The position numbers and the translations under genes were made by a program. The notes under the pieces were generated by a model. That model saw only the letters and a list, made by a program, of their open reading frames with translations, ran no database searches and was not told where the DNA came from. A stretch of DNA of 64,000 bases. Source: Pseudomonas sp. Bc-h (GTDB lineage Bacteria > Pseudomonadota > Gammaproteobacteria > Pseudomonadales > Pseudomonadaceae). The stretch covers positions 124,001 to 188,000 of the forward strand of contig NZ_MUIN01000010.1 of assembly GCF_002080045.1 (NCBI RefSeq), given 5' to 3'. Position 1 is the stretch's first letter; each line of letters opens with the position of its first letter. This document shows positions 53,097 to 61,367 of this stretch, piece after piece.

Positions 53097-53312
53097 ATGA
53101 ATCTGCTCAAATCGATGGTTCTGACGGTCGCTGCTCTTTCTTCCACTGCAGTGTTTGCCCAGGATGGCAGCGAGCTGGCCAGCCAGGCTGCTCAAAAAAT
53201 GAAAATCGCTCAGGAAGTGCGCTTCCAAAATCAGAGCGATGCCAAAGCTACTGAATACGTAAAGTCCGACGACAAAGCGCGTGCCGATCAAACGAAAAAA
53301 ACCGACGGCTGA
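53097..53312 (+). CDS. Small exported protein, PtrA-like
   Basis: This is a 71-aa protein with a signal peptide (MNLLKSMVLTVAALSSTAVFA). The mature part is short, charged and alanine/lysine-rich (QDGSELASQAAQKMKIA). Its size, position next to a cop box and a DUF2790 gene resemble the PtrA-type gene at 43323-43532, but the sequence match is weak. It probably belongs to the copper response. A strong terminator follows. Confidence 0.6.
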   Translation: MNLLKSMVLTVAALSSTAVFAQDGSELASQAAQKMKIAQEVRFQNQSDAKATEYVKSDDKARADQTKKTDG

Positions 53313-53384
53313 TTTCCAGTTTCCCGTATCGCTCCCAATTCACCTTTAGAAGCTCCCGAGCTCCTTTGGTTAAGGTGAACCTTT

Positions 53385-53411
53385 AAGCGCCTCCGCAGGG
53401 CGCTTTTTTTT
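53385..53411 (+). terminator. Terminator after the PtrA-like gene
   Basis: AAGCGCC (53385-53391) pairs with GGCGCTT (53399-53405), followed by a run of T residues to 53411. It isolates the small gene from czcD. Confidence 0.88.
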
Positions 53412-53516
53412 GCTTCAAATTTCGCCCCAAGCCAAGAACGGTCATGCTGCAACGCCAGTCTGATTTTCAACGTTCTACGCTTCCTCTATCCATCCCCCCA
53501 GATTAAGGATTTGTCG

Positions 53517-54434
53517 ATGAGCTCAGGTCACAGCCACGGCCAAGTGCGAGCAGGTCACGAGAAAAAACTGCTGATCGCACTTCTTCTAACCACAACATTC
53601 ATGATTGCTGAAGTCATTGGCGCATGGGTTACCGGCAGCTTGGCGCTGCTATCGGACGCCGCCCACATGTTCACTGACTCGGCGGCGCTTGCCATTTCCC
53701 TGCTGGCGTTTCAGATCGCCAAACGTCCGGCAGACAGAAGTCGGACTTTCGGCTATGCGCGTTTTGAAATACTCGCCTCCGCCTTCAACGCGATCCTTCT
53801 CTTTTTCGTCGCCATTTACATCCTCTACGAGGCCTACCAAAGACTCGTTGAACCTGCTCCCATCCAGTCCATCGGCATGCTGGTCATCGCCATTCTGGGC
53901 TTGATAGTGAACCTCATCTCCATGCGACTGTTAGGCGCGGCAAGCGGCGAAAGCCTAAATGTGAAAGGCGCTTACCTAGAGGTATGGAGCGATATGCTGG
54001 GGTCGGTCGGCGTCATCGTGGCCGCAGTAGTGATCTGGCTTACCGGCTGGGGTTGGGTGGACTCAATCGTAGCTGCCGGCATTGGTCTCTGGGTTCTTCC
54101 AAGAACCTGGGTGTTGCTGCGCGAAAGCATGAACGTGTTACTGGAAGGGGTACCGAGCGGTATTGAGGTGCAGAAAGTCGAACAGACCATCTTGAGCGTG
54201 CCAGGGGTTGTTGCTATTCACGACCTGCACGTTTGGTCGGTCACCAGTGGAAAGAATGTGTTGAGCGTTCATATTGTGATTCCCGCAAGTGCATCCAACG
54301 GTCAACAGATCCTTACTGAGGTGACGGAGTCCGTGAGCAAAGCCTTTGATATCGGCCACTGCACCATCCAGCTGGAGCATGAAGGGTTTCACAGCGACGA
54401 ACACGACAACCCTGATCACGAACATCATCAGTGA
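53517..54434 (+). CDS. czcD: Cation diffusion facilitator CzcD
   Basis: This is a 305-aa inner-membrane Zn/Cd/Co exporter. The N-terminal GHSHGQ and C-terminal DEHDNPDHEHHQ are histidine-rich. Membrane-site motifs are LSDAAHMFTDS and the CzcD-type EVWSDMLGSVGV, and the cytosolic domain carries HDLHVWSVTSG. Six membrane segments are evident. The ATG at 53517 has AAGGA eight bases upstream; the in-frame TTG at 53511 is rejected. It pumps zinc-type metals from cytosol to periplasm, where CzcCBA can expel them. It converges with czcA. Confidence 0.92.
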   Translation: MSSGHSHGQVRAGHEKKLLIALLLTTTFMIAEVIGAWVTGSLALLSDAAHMFTDSAALAISLLAFQIAKRPADRSRTFGYARFEILASAFNAILLFFVAIYILYEAYQRLVEPAPIQSIGMLVIAILGLIVNLISMRLLGAASGESLNVKGAYLEVWSDMLGSVGVIVAAVVIWLTGWGWVDSIVAAGIGLWVLPRTWVLLRESMNVLLEGVPSGIEVQKVEQTILSVPGVVAIHDLHVWSVTSGKNVLSVHIVIPASASNGQQILTEVTESVSKAFDIGHCTIQLEHEGFHSDEHDNPDHEHHQ

Positions 54435-54439
54435 TACGA

Positions 54440-54463
54440 CTTGCGGCAGTAGCCTGCCGCAAG
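54440..54463. terminator. Bidirectional hairpin between czcD and czcA
   Basis: CTTGCGGCAG (54440-54449) and CTGCCGCAAG (54454-54463) form a perfect 10-bp stem with a 4-nt loop. It sits between the two convergent stops. No T-run is present. Confidence 0.7.
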
Positions 54464-54474
54464 CCACTCAGCGG

Positions 54475-57400
54475 TTACTCCTCTTCCTCCTCCTTGCGAT
54501 GAGCCCACTGATACAGCGCTGGCAGTACCAAGAGTGTCAGCGCAGTGGAGGAGAGAATTCCTCCGATCACAACCGTTGCCAGCGGGCGCTGTACCTCAGC
54601 GCCTGTACCCGTTGCCAAGGCCATCGGGATGAAGCCCAAGGACGCAACGAGCGCAGTCATCAAGACAGGACGCAATCGAGTAAGCGCACCCTCATTGACC
54701 GCATCCCGCAGCGACCGACCTTCCTCCCGCAGGCCGCGAATGAAGGCGATCATCACCAAGCCGTTCAGGACGGCCACCCCAGATAGCGCAATGAAGCCAA
54801 CGCCTGCTGAGATGGACAGCGGAATGTCCCGCAGCCACAGCGCGAGCACCCCACCGGTGAGCGCAAACGGGATACCGGTGAATACCAACATGCCGTCTTT
54901 CAAGTTGTTGAACATCATGAACAACAGCGCCATGACCATCAGCAGCGCGACCGGCACTACGATCTGGAGCCGCTTGGCGGCAGACTGCAGTTGCTCAAAT
55001 TGGCCGCCCCAATCAGTCCAGTAACCAGCAGGAATCTTGACTCCGCTTTCTATGCTCGTCCCTGCCTCTTGAACGAACGAACCCAGGTCACGACCACGAA
55101 CGTTGGCACTGACGATCACAACACGCTTGCCGTTCTCCCGACTGATCTGGTTCGGGCCCAGCACCAAGTCGAGGCTGGCAACCTGTGACAGCGGAATGAA
55201 GTTGATCTGCTGGTCGCTGCTACCAGCTGTAGCCGGGATAGGAATCAACAGAGTCGAAAGCCCCGCCACATCGGTTCGCAGTTTGTCTGACAGACGTACC
55301 ACCATATCGAATCGACGATCTCCCTCATACAATGTGCCGGCCTGACGACCACCAACTGCTGTGGCAATTGAGTCCTGGACATCGCCAATGTTGAGTCCGT
55401 AACGAGCAGCCTTATCCCGATCAATGTTGATGGTCAGAACCGGCAAGCCTGTGGTCTGTTCAACCTTCACTTCAGACGCCCCTGACACCTTCTGCAAGGT
55501 AGCGGCAATCTGCGTGGCGGTCTGATTTAGCACGGTCATGTCATCGCCCAACACTTTCACAGCGACGTCACTTCGCACGCCCGAGACCAGTTCGTTGAAC
55601 CGCAACTGAATGGGCTGGGAAAGCTCGTAGTTGCTACCCGGAACATTTGCTGCTGCGGCCTGGAGCTCGGCAATGAGTGTTTCGCGAGATTTGCCTGGGT
55701 CTGGCCATTGGCTTTGTGGCTTCAGCATCACGTAACTGTCCGAGATGTTCGGCGGCATGGGGTCAGCGGCGATCTCTGCCGTCCCCGTACGTGCAAACAT
55801 CCGCTCCACTTCAGGTACTTTCTCGACGATGACTTTCTCAAGACGTTTCTGTATATCCACGGACTGAGAAAGGCTGGTACCGGGGACTCGTAACGCCTGG
55901 AGAGCAAAATCGCCCTCGCTCAAGCTTGGAACAAACTCGCTGCCCATGCGACTGGCCATAACGCCAGACAGGATGATCAACACAAACGCCATGAAAAATG
56001 CGATCAGTCGATTCTTCAGCACCCACGAGAGAATTGGCGCATAGCCAACACGTGCTGTGCGCATCACGACGCCTTCTTCTTCCTTGACCTTGCCGGTCAC
56101 AAACATCGCGATTGCAGCAGGTACGAAGGTTACAGAGAGAATCATGGCACCCAAAAGTGCGATCACTACGGTGAAGGCCATAGGGTGGAACATTTTGCCT
56201 TCCACACCGGTGAGGGCGAAGATAGGCAGGTATACGACCATGATGATCAACTGACCAAAAATCAGTGGCCGACGGGCCTCTTTTGCGGCAGCAAACACTT
56301 CATGGAATCGCTCTGTCCGCGTCAACATCCTTCCATGTTTGTGCTGCGCATGGGCGAGTCTTCGAATCGCATTTTCGACAATCACTACAGCGCCATCGAC
56401 GATGATGCCGAAGTCGAGCGCACCGAGACTCATCAAGTTCGCACTGACTTTGTTGGTGAACATCCCGGTAAAGGTGAACAACATAGCGAGCGGGATCACC
56501 ATCGCCGTGATCAGGGCAGCACGGATGTTGCCGAGGAAAAGGAACAGGATCGCGATAACCAGAATGGCACCTTCGACCAGGTTCTTCTTGACCGTTGCAA
56601 TGGCTTTCTCAACCAGGTTGGTACGGTCATACACGGTGACGGCGTGAACACCCTCAGGCAGGGAACGGTTGATGTCGGCCAGCTTTGCAGCCACGGCTTG
56701 CGAAACAGTCCGGCTGTTCTCGCCAATGAGCATGAAGACTGTGCCCAGAACAACTTCACGACCATTCTCGGTCGCAGCACCTGAACGCAACTCTTGCCCG
56801 ATGTCGACATCCGCAACGCTGCTGACACGGATTGGGGTGCCCTGAACATTCGCGATCACGATGTTCGCGATGTCTTTGATGGTACCCAATTGTCCTGGGG
56901 CACGAATGAGCAGTTGTTCGCCACCGCGCTCGATATAGCCGGCTCCCACGTTGGCATTGTTACGCTCCAGCGCGGCAACGAGGTCGTTCAAGGTCAACTT
57001 GTACGCTGCAAGCTTCTTGGGATCTGGCGCAATCAAATACTGCTTGGCAAAACCGCCAATCGTATTGATTTCAGCCACACCTGGGACGTTACGTAGCTGC
57101 GGCTTGATGATCCAGTCTTGGATGACTCGAAGGTCGGTAGGGGTGTAGGGGGTACCGTCTTCTTTGCGCGCGCCATCTTCAGCCTCAACCGTCCACAAAA
57201 AGATCTCGCCCAGTCCAGTGGAGATCGGGCCCATCAAGGCCTCGACACCCTCCGGTAACTGCTCCTTGGCGGTCTGCAGGCGCTCACCTACCAACTGACG
57301 AGCGAAAAAAAGATCTGTGCCGTCTTCAAAAATAACGGTGACCTGAGACAAGCCAGAACGCGAAAGCGACCGGGTTTGCTTCAAGCCTGGCAGCCCGGCC

Positions 57401-57618
57401 ATGCTTGTTTCAATAGAGAACGTAACCCTCTGCTCGGTCTCCAAGGGCGAAAAGCCCGGCGCCGATGTGTTGATCTGAACCTGAACGTTGGTGATGTCAG
57501 GCACGGCGTCGATGGGTAATTTCTGATAGCTGGCTATACCAAGCCCCGCCATCAACAAAACAGCGAGCATCACAACGATGCGCTGTTCAATTGCGAATTG
57601 AATCAACCGTTCAAACAT
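54475..57618 (-). CDS. czcA: Heavy-metal efflux RND transporter CzcA
   Basis: This is a 1047-aa inner-membrane HME-RND pump. It starts MFERLIQFAIEQRIVVML. The proton/metal relay reads DFGIIVDGAVVIVENAIRR, the CzcA form, and the CusA methionine trio is absent, so zinc, cadmium or cobalt export is expected. It ends with a glutamate run (RKEEEEE). It is the third gene of czcCBA and lies 24 nt after czcB. It converges with czcD across a hairpin. Confidence 0.94.
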   Translation of the reverse strand: MFERLIQFAIEQRIVVMLAVLLMAGLGIASYQKLPIDAVPDITNVQVQINTSAPGFSPLETEQRVTFSIETSMAGLPGLKQTRSLSRSGLSQVTVIFEDGTDLFFARQLVGERLQTAKEQLPEGVEALMGPISTGLGEIFLWTVEAEDGARKEDGTPYTPTDLRVIQDWIIKPQLRNVPGVAEINTIGGFAKQYLIAPDPKKLAAYKLTLNDLVAALERNNANVGAGYIERGGEQLLIRAPGQLGTIKDIANIVIANVQGTPIRVSSVADVDIGQELRSGAATENGREVVLGTVFMLIGENSRTVSQAVAAKLADINRSLPEGVHAVTVYDRTNLVEKAIATVKKNLVEGAILVIAILFLFLGNIRAALITAMVIPLAMLFTFTGMFTNKVSANLMSLGALDFGIIVDGAVVIVENAIRRLAHAQHKHGRMLTRTERFHEVFAAAKEARRPLIFGQLIIMVVYLPIFALTGVEGKMFHPMAFTVVIALLGAMILSVTFVPAAIAMFVTGKVKEEEGVVMRTARVGYAPILSWVLKNRLIAFFMAFVLIILSGVMASRMGSEFVPSLSEGDFALQALRVPGTSLSQSVDIQKRLEKVIVEKVPEVERMFARTGTAEIAADPMPPNISDSYVMLKPQSQWPDPGKSRETLIAELQAAAANVPGSNYELSQPIQLRFNELVSGVRSDVAVKVLGDDMTVLNQTATQIAATLQKVSGASEVKVEQTTGLPVLTINIDRDKAARYGLNIGDVQDSIATAVGGRQAGTLYEGDRRFDMVVRLSDKLRTDVAGLSTLLIPIPATAGSSDQQINFIPLSQVASLDLVLGPNQISRENGKRVVIVSANVRGRDLGSFVQEAGTSIESGVKIPAGYWTDWGGQFEQLQSAAKRLQIVVPVALLMVMALLFMMFNNLKDGMLVFTGIPFALTGGVLALWLRDIPLSISAGVGFIALSGVAVLNGLVMIAFIRGLREEGRSLRDAVNEGALTRLRPVLMTALVASLGFIPMALATGTGAEVQRPLATVVIGGILSSTALTLLVLPALYQWAHRKEEEEE

Positions 57619-57642
57619 AGAGTTTTACTCTTACGACGCGGA

Positions 57643-58896
57643 TCAATGGGCGTGCTCAGCAGAGCTCTTACCCAGCTCGGACTTGAGAATGAAACTGCCT
57701 GCGGTTGCTACCTGCATGCCGGCGTCGAGACCCTTAAGGATCTCCACGTAGCCACCTTCCTGCCGGCCAACAGTTACAGCCTGCACCTGGAAGCCTTCCG
57801 CGTTGCGGACAAACACTGAAGGCTTGTCTTCAACGGTTTGAATGGATGACTCAGGCAGGGTCACCTTGGCCGCCCCTTTCTCGGCGGTCACTTCTATGGA
57901 AACGAACAGGCCAGGACGCCAAGCACCGCTTGGGTTCGGCAGTACCACCCGAACAGATGCAGCACGGGTCTGCTCTCCCAGCAGGCTGCCGACATAACTG
58001 ACACGGCCATCGACTTGAGCCCCCAGGTCTGGCGCGCTGACTTTGACTGGCCGACCTACTGCCACCTGCTTCAAATCTTTAGGGCTTGCGCCAAAGGTTG
58101 CCCAAACGCGGGTCAGATCGGACAAAGTGAAGGCGGCTGTAGACTCATTCACGACCTCTCCAATACCGAGGTGCTTCTCGACAACGACAGAGTCAAACGG
58201 AGCAATGAGTTCATAGCGATTGCCGGCGGCGACCTTGATGTTGGCCCCTATGGCATTCAGTTTCTGGCGGGCATTCGCAAGGCTAATGTCGGCCTCTTGG
58301 TACGCTTGCCTGGCCAGAAGATAGTCCTGCTCAGCAGAGATCTTATCTTCCCAGAGTTTCTTCTCCCGCTGCATGGTCAGCCGTGCGAGCTCAGTTCTGC
58401 GACGGGCCGCATCGAGGTCACTACGCAGATCCGTGATCTGCTGGCTCGCGATCACAGCCAGTACCTGGCCTTTTTTTACAGAGTCGCCCAACTCGACTTT
58501 CACTTCATCAACGATCCCGTTTACACGGGGGACAACGTGAGTTGTACGGTCTTCGTCAAATCTGATCTCCCCGGAGAAAGTGACTGAGGTGCTCATCAGT
58601 CGAGGCGCAGCGGCTGCAACCTCAATTCCGGCGGCGTCAATTTGGGCTTTCGTCAGTTCAAGCTGCCCCTCCTCGTCATGGGCCTCTTCTTTGCCCTCAC
58701 CCGAGGCTCCTTTTTTGCCGGACTCTTCGCCGTCATGGTCTTTTCCTTCGGCATGGTTATGCCCAGATTCACCTTCCTGCTTTTTCTGTGGCGGTGACTC
58801 AGCGGCAAATGGAAGTCCGGTGTTCGTTACCGTGAAACTCCCCAGGCCAATAATGGCTACCACTGCCAGAGCAATGGTGAAGCTCCGTTTTCTGTT
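57643..58896 (-). CDS. czcB: Membrane fusion protein CzcB
   Basis: This is a 417-aa periplasmic adaptor. The ATG at 58896 (MNRKRSFTIALAVVAI) follows the family; an N-terminal anchor leads into a His/Glu/Lys-rich linker (SGHNHAEGKDHDGEESG) likely to bind zinc. The helical hairpin and barrel domains follow (FSGEIRFDEDRTTHVVPRV, NGIVDEVKVELGD). The C-terminus ends KSSAEHAH. It links CzcA to CzcC. Confidence 0.92.
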   Translation of the reverse strand, partial: NRKRSFTIALAVVAIIGLGSFTVTNTGLPFAAESPPQKKQEGESGHNHAEGKDHDGEESGKKGASGEGKEEAHDEEGQLELTKAQIDAAGIEVAAAAPRLMSTSVTFSGEIRFDEDRTTHVVPRVNGIVDEVKVELGDSVKKGQVLAVIASQQITDLRSDLDAARRRTELARLTMQREKKLWEDKISAEQDYLLARQAYQEADISLANARQKLNAIGANIKVAAGNRYELIAPFDSVVVEKHLGIGEVVNESTAAFTLSDLTRVWATFGASPKDLKQVAVGRPVKVSAPDLGAQVDGRVSYVGSLLGEQTRAASVRVVLPNPSGAWRPGLFVSIEVTAEKGAAKVTLPESSIQTVEDKPSVFVRNAEGFQVQAVTVGRQEGGYVEILKGLDAGMQVATAGSFILKSELGKSSAEHAH

Positions 58897-58959
58897 CATG
58901 AGTGCTCCTGGCAATCACGTGATTTCACAAACGTGATGCATTCGATAGATGCGTAAAAA

Positions 58960-60186
58960 TTAAGGGCGGGCGGAGAACCGACTGAGGTCACCGTAACTGC
59001 GCTCGACAGTCACTCGTGCGTCAGTCGCGATGGCCAACGATTCGAGAAACTGACTACGTGCGGAGATAAGAGTGCGCTGGGCATCGAGGACTTCGAGAAA
59101 GCCGAACTTCCCCATTTCAAAGCCCCTTGTGGCAGCGTCAACAGCGCTTCTTGCCGATGGCAAAATGACCTCGTTGAACGCTTCAATGTCTCGCGATGCG
59201 GTCGCCCACTGATCAAGAGCGGTCTGGGTTTGGGTACGCAGCCTCAACTCGGTGGCATTGCGCAAGTCACGTGCCTGATCTGCTCGGCGAGATGCAGATA
59301 ACACGTTGCCCTGATTTCTGTTGAACAGGGGAAGCGGCATGGAAAATCCGACCACGTTGACTCGCTGGCGGTCTTCACGACTGTACTGGCTGCCCACACT
59401 GACAGTGAGATCAGGAATGCGCTGTGCACGCTCCGATCCCAGAGCGGCATCCCGCTGCTCGATTTGAGCTTGCGCCAGGCGCAGGTCAGCGGACTCGTTT
59501 ATTGCGCCCATCACCTGAGAAGCCAAAGGGGACTTTCCAGGAGAAAGGTCGGAGTATTCGAGGCTATCGAATGAGCCATTCAAGGAACCGGTTGCGCGAG
59601 CCAAATCACGATATGAGCTGGCTTTCAACGTTTCAGCACGCCGAACAAGCAACTCGGTCTCAGACAACTGCACCTTGGCCCGTGTCTCTTCAACGGGTGA
59701 TGACTTGCCTGCGCGAACGCGTCCTTGTGCAACCTCAAGGCCTCGCTCAGCCAGGGACTGGGATTGCTTCGCGAGCTCCAACCCTGTTTGTGCACGTATC
59801 GCCGCGTAGAAGACTTGCGTCACTTCAGCGCGCAGTTCATTTCCCCGACGCTCAAGCTCAATGCGCGCAGCGTCTTGCCCACGGCTTGCGACATCGATAC
59901 GGGCGCCTCTTTTCCCGCCCAACTCCAACTCTTGGCTCAACATCACTGTCGTGGTGCTGGTGTTGCGACGAGTGTCTTCCCTCTCCCAAGAGACAACCGG
60001 GTTCGGGATCAGACCCGCTTGGACTCGATCACCTTCAGCGATTCCAATTTCCCGTCGTGCAGCGGCAAGATCAGGATTCATGGCGAACGCAGAGTCAATC
60101 GCCTGCGATAGGCTCAAGCTCTGGCCAGCAAAGGCCACAGGGGCACTGAGCGGCATCATTAGGACGCAAAAAACCCCGATGCGCAT
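58960..60186 (-). CDS. czcC: Outer-membrane efflux protein CzcC (TolC family)
   Basis: This is a 408-aa TolC-family channel. The ATG at 60186 (MRIGVFCVLMMPLS) gives a signal peptide ending near APVAFA, then QSLSLSQAIDSAFAMNPDLA, the family start. The blocks LSQELELGGKRGARID and FSMPLPLFNRNQGN are characteristic. Upstream in-frame codons to 60270 are less plausible. It is the first gene of czcCBA, 63 nt before czcB, and diverges from the two-component genes at 60693. Confidence 0.9.
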   Translation of the reverse strand: MRIGVFCVLMMPLSAPVAFAGQSLSLSQAIDSAFAMNPDLAAARREIGIAEGDRVQAGLIPNPVVSWEREDTRRNTSTTTVMLSQELELGGKRGARIDVASRGQDAARIELERRGNELRAEVTQVFYAAIRAQTGLELAKQSQSLAERGLEVAQGRVRAGKSSPVEETRAKVQLSETELLVRRAETLKASSYRDLARATGSLNGSFDSLEYSDLSPGKSPLASQVMGAINESADLRLAQAQIEQRDAALGSERAQRIPDLTVSVGSQYSREDRQRVNVVGFSMPLPLFNRNQGNVLSASRRADQARDLRNATELRLRTQTQTALDQWATASRDIEAFNEVILPSARSAVDAATRGFEMGKFGFLEVLDAQRTLISARSQFLESLAIATDARVTVERSYGDLSRFSARP

Positions 60187-60343
60187 TGACACTCTGGAAA
60201 AACTTCTAAATCCGAGCACGATGAAAGTTCTCCAATTGCATAACTCACCATATAAAAGATGGACAGACATAGCTCCGCCGACGAGTCGGAGTTTGATGAG
60301 AGAACTTTATGCAAACGCAGTTATCAGAGAGATTGCTGAAAAA

Positions 60344-60357
60344 TTACAATTACGTAA
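60344..60357. promoter_or_regulatory. TTAC-N6-GTAA box upstream of czcCBA
   Basis: TTACAATTACGTAA matches the class seen at the cop promoters and is 158 nt before the czcC start. It is likely bound by the adjacent OmpR-type regulator and possibly also by CopR. Confidence 0.68.
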
Positions 60358-60547
60358 TCTGGAAAATTACTAATTTTCTTGAATTACAATTAGCTCCGAA
60401 CTTAGAAAAAGCCTATCTCTGAAATGAATTGCAATACCTGAAGCCTTGCACTCACAACCCATTTTTGTACGTCAAAAATTCTTCGCCGCAGTGATGCGAC
60501 ATATTGTCGCCCCGCAGGGACAATCGGGGTATTTCGGCAGTTAGCGC

Positions 60548-60578
60548 TTGACCCTGTAGTCACTACAGGGATGAGAAT
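60548..60578 (+). promoter_or_regulatory. MerR-type (CadR/ZntR-like) promoter upstream of czcRS
   Basis: A -35-like TTGACC (60548-60553) and a -10-like GAGAAT (60573-60578) are separated by 19 nt. Between and across them lies a perfect dyad, CCCTGTAGT and ACTACAGGG (60552-60570, one-base centre). The long 19-nt spacer with a central dyad is the hallmark of MerR-family promoters. The CCCTGTAG sequence resembles CadR/PbrR boxes. It points towards the regulator gene at 60693. Confidence 0.72.
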
Positions 60579-60692
60579 CGGCTTGATATCCAAGGGGTTG
60601 TGAAAATTTCGTTGAGAAAAAGCCGTGAAAAAATGGTTACCCAGTCAACGAATTCGATCAGCCACCAACCCATCAAAAAAGGAAATTCTGCC

Positions 60693-61367
60693 ATGCGAAT
60701 CCTTGTTGTCGAGGACGAGCCTAAAACTGCCGAGTATATGCACCAAGGCCTCACAGAAAGTGGTTACGTTGTTGATGTAGCCAATACGGGTCTTGATGGT
60801 CTTTATCTGGCCAAGCACCAAGGCTATGACATTGTAATTCTTGACGTTAACTTGCCTGAAATGGAAGGCTGGGAAGTGCTTTCCAAATTACGGGAGATTA
60901 GTAACACTCGCGTTATGATGGTTACTGCCCGTGGGCGCCTTGATGAAAAAGTACGTGGACTTGAAATGGGCGCTGATGACTACTTGGTCAAACCTTTCGA
61001 GTTTCCCGAACTCTTGGCCAGGGTTCGCACGCTCATGCGCAGAACCGAGCAGGCTGGCTTGCCTGAGGTACTCAGGGTTGGAGACCTGGAGCTTGACCAA
61101 GGTCGGCACCGAGCATTCCGTGGCACTCAGCGCATCGATCTCACCACTAAAGAGTTTGCGCTCTTGCACCTCTTGATGCGCCACAGCGGTGAGGTCATGT
61201 CGCGCACCCAGATCATCTCCCTGGTTTGGGACATGAATTTTGACTGCGACACCAACGTGGTCGAAGTATCCATCAGGCGTTTGAGAGCCAAGATCGATGA
61301 CCCCTTTGACCAAAAGCTGATTCATACCCTCCGGGGCGTTGGGTACGTATTGGAAGTTCGCGAATGA
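60693..61367 (+). CDS. czcR: Metal-responsive response regulator (CzcR/CopR type)
   Basis: This is a 224-aa OmpR-type response regulator. D51 (VILDVNLPE) is the phospho-acceptor, with E7/D8 and K101 conserved. The winged helix carries VVEVSIRRLRAKIDDPF and LRGVGYVLEV. The ATG at 60693 (MRILVVEDEP) has AAGGA upstream; the track's longer frame is rejected. It overlaps the kinase gene by four bases. Position opposite czcCBA suggests CzcR, which answers to zinc/cadmium/cobalt, but it is also close to CopR. Confidence 0.85.
   Translation: MRILVVEDEPKTAEYMHQGLTESGYVVDVANTGLDGLYLAKHQGYDIVILDVNLPEMEGWEVLSKLREISNTRVMMVTARGRLDEKVRGLEMGADDYLVKPFEFPELLARVRTLMRRTEQAGLPEVLRVGDLELDQGRHRAFRGTQRIDLTTKEFALLHLLMRHSGEVMSRTQIISLVWDMNFDCDTNVVEVSIRRLRAKIDDPFDQKLIHTLRGVGYVLEVRE

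Larger units (their letters stand above)
60187..60692. promoter_or_regulatory. Divergent promoter region between czcCBA and czcRS
   Basis: This 506-nt region has no gene and is AT-rich in its left half. It contains a cop-type box at 60344-60357 and a MerR-type operator at 60548-60578, described separately. Both metal-responsive classes may meet here. Confidence 0.7.
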
